A DNA stretch of 64,000 nucleotides from JBOGGX01 sp050744245 (lineage in GTDB: Bacteria; Actinomycetota; Acidimicrobiia; Acidimicrobiales; JBOGGX01), in assembly GCA_050744245.1 (NCBI GenBank), contig JBOGGX010000238.1, forward strand, positions 1 through 64,000. Reading direction: 5' to 3'. The position numbers and the translations under genes are program-made. Shown here piece by piece: positions 59,912 to 64,000 of the stretch. The notes under the pieces were generated by a model. The model did no database searches and was not told the DNA's origin. It was given only the letters and a program-made list of their open reading frames with translations. How positions within the stretch are numbered: the stretch's first letter is position 1; every line of letters begins with the position of its first letter.

Positions 59912-60933
59912 CGTCGTGCGCCCTCCGTCTCCTGGACCTCAGCCGACATCCACGAGTCCGAGTCCCGCTCGGCCTGCCACCACTCGACCAGCCGCGACAA
60001 GCCCTCGTCCAGATCGACCTCGGCCGAGAAGCCGAGGCGGTCGCGAGCGGCGGTCGTGTCGGCCAGCCGGCGGGTGACCGCATTCACCTTGCGCTCAGGA
60101 CCGTGCTCGGGCGAGAGATCTGACCCCATGACCAGGAGCAGCGCCGTGGCCAGACCAGCCAGGCTGGTTTCCGTTCCGGCGGCGATGTTGAAGACCTCGT
60201 CGCTGACGCCGGAGACCGCGGCGAGCAGGTTGGCTCGGGCGACGTCGTCGACGTAAACGAAGTCCATGGTCTGAAGGCCATCGCCGAGGATGAGCGGAGG
60301 TTGACCGGCGGCGATGCGCTCCATCCATCGCACGAGCACCTCGGTGTACACGCCGAAGATGTCCATTCGGGGGCCGTACACGTTGAAGTAGCGGAGGGCG
60401 ACGTAGTCCAGGTCGTGCATGTCGGCGAAGCTCCGGAGCAGACCCTCGTTGAACGACTTGGCCGCTCCGTACAGCGTGCGGTTGCCGTACGGATGCTGGT
60501 GCTCCCTCGTCGGAAACTCCTCGGCGAGCCCGTAGACCGAGGCCGACGACGCGGCGACCACCTTGGGGACGCCCGCCGCAGCCGCGGCCTCGATGACGTT
60601 GAACGTGCCGTCGACGAGGACTTCGAGCGCCAGCCGGGGATCCTCGGCACACTGCGTGATCCGGATCGCGGCCTGATGGAACAGGACGTCGACGCCACGC
60701 ATCGCTCGAGCGACGAGGTCGCGGTCTCGGATGTCGCCCTCGATCACCTCGACGCGACCGGTGGCGATGGCGTCGGCCAGGTTGGCGCGGCGGCCGCGAA
60801 CGAAGTTGTCGAGGACGACGACCTCGACATCGGTCGTCCCGACCAGCTGATCGGTGATGGCCGACCCGATCATGCCGGCGCCGCCGGTGATCAGGATGCG
60901 GGCTCCATCGAGCCTGGGGTAGCGAGTGGTCAC
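59908..60933 (-). CDS. NAD-dependent sugar epimerase/dehydratase
   Basis: 341 residues from the GTG that overlaps the upstream stop (GTGA). Extended SDR features are ARILITGGAGMIGSAITDQLVG (GxxGxxG), VEVIEGDIRDRDL, VDVLFHQAAIRITQCAEDP, VVAASSASVYGLAEEF, NRTLYGAAKSFNEGLLRSFA (Y-x-x-x-K) and VALRYFNVYGPRMDIFGVYTEVLVRWMERI. It resembles UDP-glucose/GlcNAc 4-epimerases. The product probably enters the polysaccharide made here. Confidence 0.9.
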   Translation of the reverse strand: MTTRYPRLDGARILITGGAGMIGSAITDQLVGTTDVEVVVLDNFVRGRRANLADAIATGRVEVIEGDIRDRDLVARAMRGVDVLFHQAAIRITQCAEDPRLALEVLVDGTFNVIEAAAAAGVPKVVAASSASVYGLAEEFPTREHQHPYGNRTLYGAAKSFNEGLLRSFADMHDLDYVALRYFNVYGPRMDIFGVYTEVLVRWMERIAAGQPPLILGDGLQTMDFVYVDDVARANLLAAVSGVSDEVFNIAAGTETSLAGLATALLLVMGSDLSPEHGPERKVNAVTRRLADTTAARDRLGFSAEVDLDEGLSRLVEWWQAERDSDSWMSAEVQETEGARR

Positions 60934-61985
60934 AGCGTCTCCTGGGCGCGGTCGCGAACGGGGAGCGGCACCATCGCACCCCCGCGGTCGATGCTCCGAT
61001 CGATCGCCTCGAGCACCTCCAGCACCCACAGACCCGACTCGCCACCGGTCGCCGCGGGTCGGCGCTCGCGAATCGCGCCGACGAGCTCTGCGATGACGTT
61101 CTGCAGCGCCTCGGTCTCGCCCAGGGCCGGAGCGATCATGTCGCCGACGCGGTACGAGATCAGCGTGTCGCGCCGGGCCTCGAGGTTCATCGGCCCCTCG
61201 AGGTCGACGCCGCGATCGTGCACCGACAGCCGCTGGGCCGGATGCATGTCGTCCCACACCAGCATCCGCCGTGACCCTCCGACGTGCATCGTGCGGACCT
61301 TGGTCGGGCTGAGCCAGTTCACGTGGGCGTGGGCGATGCCGCCGTTGGCGAGAGGAAGCGTGAGATACCCGACGCACGAGTGGCCGGCTCCGATCGGATC
61401 GGCGCCGTGGGCCGCGACACTGACCGGCCGGGCGTCGTCGGCCAGAACGAAGTCGAGTATCGAGAGGTCGTGCGGCGCCAGGTCCCAGAAGACATCGATG
61501 TCCGACTGGACCAGGCCCAGGTTGATACGCACCGAGTCGACGTATTGGATCTCGCCCAGCTCGCCGCCACGGACCAGCTGGTGGATCCTCTGGACGGTCG
61601 GCGTGTAGCAGTAGGTGTGGTCGCACATGAGGACCACACCGGCGTCGCGTGCAGCATCGACGAGTTTGCGGCCTTCGTCGACCGACGTGGCCAACGGCTT
61701 CTCGACCAGCACGTGCTTCCCTGCGTCGATGCAGGCGAGCGCCACCGATGTGTGCGTGTGGGCCGGGGTGGCGATGGCGACGGCGGCGACGTTGGGGTCG
61801 TCGAGCACGATGTCGAGGTCGTCGGTGATGGGAACCGTGCTCTGCCGACCGACCGCCTTGGCCGCCTGGTTGATGTCGAGGTCGCAGACCCAGCGGAGCG
61901 TGGCATCGTCGCGCCGAAGAATGTTGCGGACGAGGTTCGGCCCCCAATAGCCCGCTCCGATGACGGCCATACCGATCGGCTTCAT
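60930..61985 (-). CDS. Gfo/Idh/MocA dehydrogenase (WbpB-like)
   Basis: 351 residues from ATG at 61985, preceded by GAGGGAGGG. MKPIGMAVIGAGYWGPNLVRNIL gives the Rossmann NAD-binding start, with VAAVAIATPAHTHTSVALACIDAGKHVLVEKPLATSVDEGRKL (E-K-P motif) and MCDHTYCYTPTVQRI. The C-terminal alpha/beta domain contains VFWDLAPHDLSILDFVL with a conserved His. Members such as WbpB oxidise UDP-GlcNAcA at C3 before transamination. First gene of the nine-gene operon behind array (e). Confidence 0.9.
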   Translation of the reverse strand: MKPIGMAVIGAGYWGPNLVRNILRRDDATLRWVCDLDINQAAKAVGRQSTVPITDDLDIVLDDPNVAAVAIATPAHTHTSVALACIDAGKHVLVEKPLATSVDEGRKLVDAARDAGVVLMCDHTYCYTPTVQRIHQLVRGGELGEIQYVDSVRINLGLVQSDIDVFWDLAPHDLSILDFVLADDARPVSVAAHGADPIGAGHSCVGYLTLPLANGGIAHAHVNWLSPTKVRTMHVGGSRRMLVWDDMHPAQRLSVHDRGVDLEGPMNLEARRDTLISYRVGDMIAPALGETEALQNVIAELVGAIRERRPAATGGESGLWVLEVLEAIDRSIDRGGAMVPLPVRDRAQETL

Positions 61986-62198
61986 GCCGGCCCTCCCTCG
62001 GCAACCGCTGACTGGAGAGCGCCGGGCGTTCGCCGGGCGGCGCAGGCTGGGCGCGCGTTGCCGCGCTTCCATCGGTCGCTGCTGGGGCCTCGGTTGCCGC
62101 TCATGCTCTCCCTGTTCCTGTCCCGGTCGGGCTGCGCCACCGGACGCAACCCGACCGGGGGCCTGTGGCCGGGCGTCACGCGCCCACACCTGGATCGC

Positions 62199-62253
62199 AG
62201 TATCGGGAGGGAGGCTGAAGGTGGCCTGAAGCGCCACTGAGCCTTGGCTGAAT
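62199..62253 (-). promoter_or_regulatory. CTTCAG array (e) and promoter of the sugar-nucleotide operon
   Basis: Minus-strand units are ATTCAG (62253-62248), GCTCAG (62242-62237), CTTCAG (62231-62226) and CTTCAG (62220-62215), an exact 11-bp period. A -10 GATACT (62204-62199) follows after 10 bases. The leader to the ATG at 61985 would be about 205 bases, longer than at the other arrays; I see no gene within it. Confidence 0.85.
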
Positions 62254-62375
62254 CGGGCCGGGGGCGTGCGGCCGGGCCGCTGGTCATGGGCGAGGAGTGG
62301 TGGTTGGGCGCGTTTCACCACATCTGCCGTGGTGAACCGCACGCAACGCCGCCCGGCGAGCCCGGGGTGGTCAGC

Positions 62376-62753
62376 TCAGGCCAGGTTCTCCCAGAGGCCG
62401 ACCACGTTGCCCTCCGTGTCCTTGAAGTAGGCGAAGGCGCCCATGCCCGGAATCTCGGTCCGCGGCCTGACCGCCTCGCCGCCACCGGCCTCGACCTGCT
62501 TGAGTGCGTTGTCGATCGAGTCGACGTCGATGGTGATCACGGGACCGGGCGTCTCGGCCGTCCGCGGCATCATCCCGCCGTTGATCGCACCGGCCTCCGT
62601 CGGCACCTGCTTGTCGTCGACGGGAACGGTCTGGACGATCGTGTAGTCCATGCCCGGCATGTCCTGGAGCTGCCAGTCGAAGATGGAGCCGTAGAACTCC
62701 TTGGCCCGCGCCACGTCGTCGGCGGGGATCTCGAAGTGCACCACCTTGCCCAT
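62376..62753 (-). CDS. VOC-family protein
   Basis: 125 residues from ATG at 62753 behind GAGAGGGGA. MGKVVHFEIPADDVARAKEFYGSIFDWQLQDMPGMDYTIVQT and GPVITIDVDSIDNALKQVEAGGGEAVRPRTEIPGMGAFAYFKDTEGNVVGLWE form the two VOC modules. Metal-ligand positions His (first strand) and Glu (last strand) are retained. It belongs to the common actinobacterial glyoxalase/bleomycin-resistance-like type without known substrate. Confidence 0.88.
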   Translation of the reverse strand: MGKVVHFEIPADDVARAKEFYGSIFDWQLQDMPGMDYTIVQTVPVDDKQVPTEAGAINGGMMPRTAETPGPVITIDVDSIDNALKQVEAGGGEAVRPRTEIPGMGAFAYFKDTEGNVVGLWENLA

Positions 62754-63202
62754 GGGTGTCCCCTCTCGAGGTGTCAACCGAACTGCTGTGAACCTAGCTC
62801 CGGGGGAGGACTCGAACCCAGGGGATCGGCGACCGTCATTCACGATCTGGTGGCCGAGACGTTCCTCTCGCCTGGCGGCGGCCGGACAGGCCGGCCAGCA
62901 TCAAAGGCGACCATGTGCTCGGCCAGCAGGTCGACCGATGAGAACGTGTCGTGGAACTGGGAGTGCACCTCACGGTCTTCGCCATTGAGAACCTCGAGCG
63001 GTCCTCAGGGCACGACCCAGGCGGAGGACCGCCACTGAACTTCAACGAACCCAGGGTCAATCTCCTTCGCGAAGGTCGTCGCGACGACGAAGACCTACCT
63101 CCCCGAGGTGGTGGCCGACCTACGGGGAGACGGCGATGTTCGTCGCCGGGGTCTACATCAAGATCGTTCCCGACCGCCTCGGCCACGCAACCCTCGCACG
63201 GG
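62754..63202. other. About 450 bp without a recognisable gene
   Basis: Open frames exist on both strands but none is convincing. Short protein-like fragments occur, for example HSQFHDTFSSVDLLAEHMVAFDAG on the minus strand near 62900-62975 and KVVATTKTYLPEVVADL on the plus strand near 63070-63120. They may be remnants. A GACTCGAACCC sequence near 62811 resembles a tRNA T-loop complement but does not fold as a tRNA. Confidence 0.4.
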
Positions 63203-63943
63203 TCAGCGGCCGAGGTCGGGCCCGCGTGGCCTGGGCGGGCTGCGCCGCCGGCTCGAGACCTCAGCGGTGTCGCTCCCTCCCTGCTCCATCGGCTGGCTCC
63301 GTGCCACCCAGTCGGTCGCCATCTCCGTGAGCGCTTGCCTTCCGCGACGATCGAGGTCGAGGTCGCGGAGGTAGTCGAACGCCTCGGCGATGAGCTGGCT
63401 GACCTCAGTCGCTGAACGCGCCGAGGCGCGGTGCATGACACCGACTGCCTCGCCAGGATCGACGCCCAGGGCGAGCAGCGCCATGATCTCGCCGCGATCC
63501 TTGTCGCCGGGAATGGAATCGGGTCGGTCGAGCAGCGCCGCGAATTTCGTGGCCAGATGGCCGGCCAAGTCGAGCAGCACCCACCCCTTGACCTGCTCGC
63601 GACGCTCGATCAGCCACTCGGTACGCAGCTGAAGATGCTGGCCGAGTAGGGACTGGTGCGGGACATACAGGTCGAGGTGGATGCCGTCGATCACTCCCCG
63701 CCACTTGCGACCGGCCAGATGCCGGGACTCGCTCGTGTCCGCAGAAAGGCGGCTGATCACCGCGAGCTGAGGGCGAGTGACGATCAAGTCGATGTCGTGG
63801 CTCATCGCGCCGCCGGTCCGCACCCACATCGCCCAGCCGCCGATCAGCACGGCGTCGGGAAGGGCGTCGTGGACCCGGTCGAGCACCGACCGGCTGCGCT
63901 CGGTCAGCTCAGGCGGATAGAAGTCCCGCTTCGGTGACGGCAT
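63203..63943 (-). CDS. Nucleotidyltransferase-like protein (AbiEii-type)
   Basis: 246 residues. VLIGGWAMWVRTGGAMSHDIDLIVTRPQL (about 33-61) carries the G-G-W and S-x-D-I-D-L motif of minimal nucleotidyltransferases related to AbiEii/AbiGii toxins. LVPHQSLLG-like and GWVLLDLAGHLATKFAALLDRPDSIPGDKDRGEIMALL follow, including the conserved K and D of that family. The C-terminal 30 residues are Arg/Pro-rich. Such proteins can be type IV-like toxins or antibiotic-modifying enzymes. The preceding partial gene may be its partner. Confidence 0.7.
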   Translation of the reverse strand: MPSPKRDFYPPELTERSRSVLDRVHDALPDAVLIGGWAMWVRTGGAMSHDIDLIVTRPQLAVISRLSADTSESRHLAGRKWRGVIDGIHLDLYVPHQSLLGQHLQLRTEWLIERREQVKGWVLLDLAGHLATKFAALLDRPDSIPGDKDRGEIMALLALGVDPGEAVGVMHRASARSATEVSQLIAEAFDYLRDLDLDRRGRQALTEMATDWVARSQPMEQGGSDTAEVSSRRRSPPRPRGPDLGR

Positions 63944-63946
63944 CGG

Positions 63947-64000
63947 TCACCAGCCTGGGTAGGAGAGCGTGAACGAAGCGGCTCGCTTGCCACCCGCGGA
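63947..64000 (-). CDS. C-terminal end of a gene cut by the window edge
   Basis: The last 17 codons of a minus-strand frame (ending AASFTLSYPGW and a TGA at 63949-63947) run in from the edge. The stop lies 3 bp before the ATG of the nucleotidyltransferase gene, an operon-like spacing. Nothing can be said about function; a partner of the downstream gene is possible. Confidence 0.3.
   Translation of the reverse strand, partial: SAGGKRAASFTLSYPGW

Noticed and set aside
60301..62240. Plus-strand frames across the sugar-nucleotide operon
   Set aside because: They are shadows of the epimerase and Gfo/Idh genes, whose minus-strand frames carry full family motifs and overlapping start/stop codons.
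62795..62870. tRNA-like GACTCGAACCC sequence near 62811
   Set aside because: The T-stem does not pair (two mismatches of five), and no anticodon arm or acceptor stem could be found, so it is not a tRNA or a clear tRNA fragment.

Overview
The window is a GC-rich (around 70% by eye) chromosomal segment. Short leaderless-type promoters, many GTG/TTG starts and the gene families present point to an Actinomycetota. Class Acidimicrobiia is a plausible guess, but nothing here fixes the class. The left 28 kb holds metabolic genes and a tRNA-linked mobile region. The right 35 kb is a large cell-surface polysaccharide locus.

Layout. 1-8.3 kb: housekeeping and hypothetical genes, including an ankyrin protein, a quinone oxidoreductase behind a near-perfect SoxR box, a disrupted cation/proton antiporter, a CNNM/HlyC-type membrane protein, and an ArsR regulator coupled to a frameshifted SRPBCC gene. 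8.4-12.5 kb: a GntR regulator followed by an inositol-catabolism-like cluster (iolC-like kinase, Cgl0158-family aldolase-like gene, mmsA, aldo/keto reductase). Every gene of that cluster is broken by frameshifts and internal deletions. 13.1-20.8 kb: an intact phospholipase-A2-like gene, then a homogentisate (tyrosine) degradation operon (hmgA, MBL hydrolase, FAD monooxygenase, unknown gene, fahA) running into corA. 21-24.6 kb: small enzymes and a Phd/PIN toxin-antitoxin pair. 24.7-28.5 kb: an IS1182-like transposase, two unknown coupled genes, a tyrosine integrase with two frameshifts, a small coupled protein and tRNA-Glu(CTC); this is an integrative element inserted at a tRNA gene.

28.6-62.3 kb: the polysaccharide locus, with no visible gene disruption. 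It encodes an OmpR-type response regulator without an adjacent kinase, a polyprenyl glycosylphosphotransferase, several glycosyltransferases, WecB, WecC and WecG homologues, Wzx flippase, Wzy-like polymerase, two Wzz-like proteins, two parallel beta-helix surface proteins, and a 1620-residue Tat-exported protein with four DUF4082 repeats. A nine-gene operon supplies Gfo/Idh dehydrogenase, epimerase, two DegT aminotransferases and two hexapeptide acyltransferases. Together with the WecB/WecC homologues this could make a 2,3-diacetamido uronic acid sugar nucleotide.

The most striking observation is regulatory. Five promoters in this locus each carry four CTTCAG-type units at an exact 11-bp period, always pointing toward the gene and always ending 10 bp before a GANACT-like -10 element. 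They head the five operons that encode most of the pathway. One array lies between the response regulator and the first transferase, which makes that regulator the natural candidate activator. A sixth promoter, before the second beta-helix gene, has the same geometry with a different repeat, CATGTTGC.
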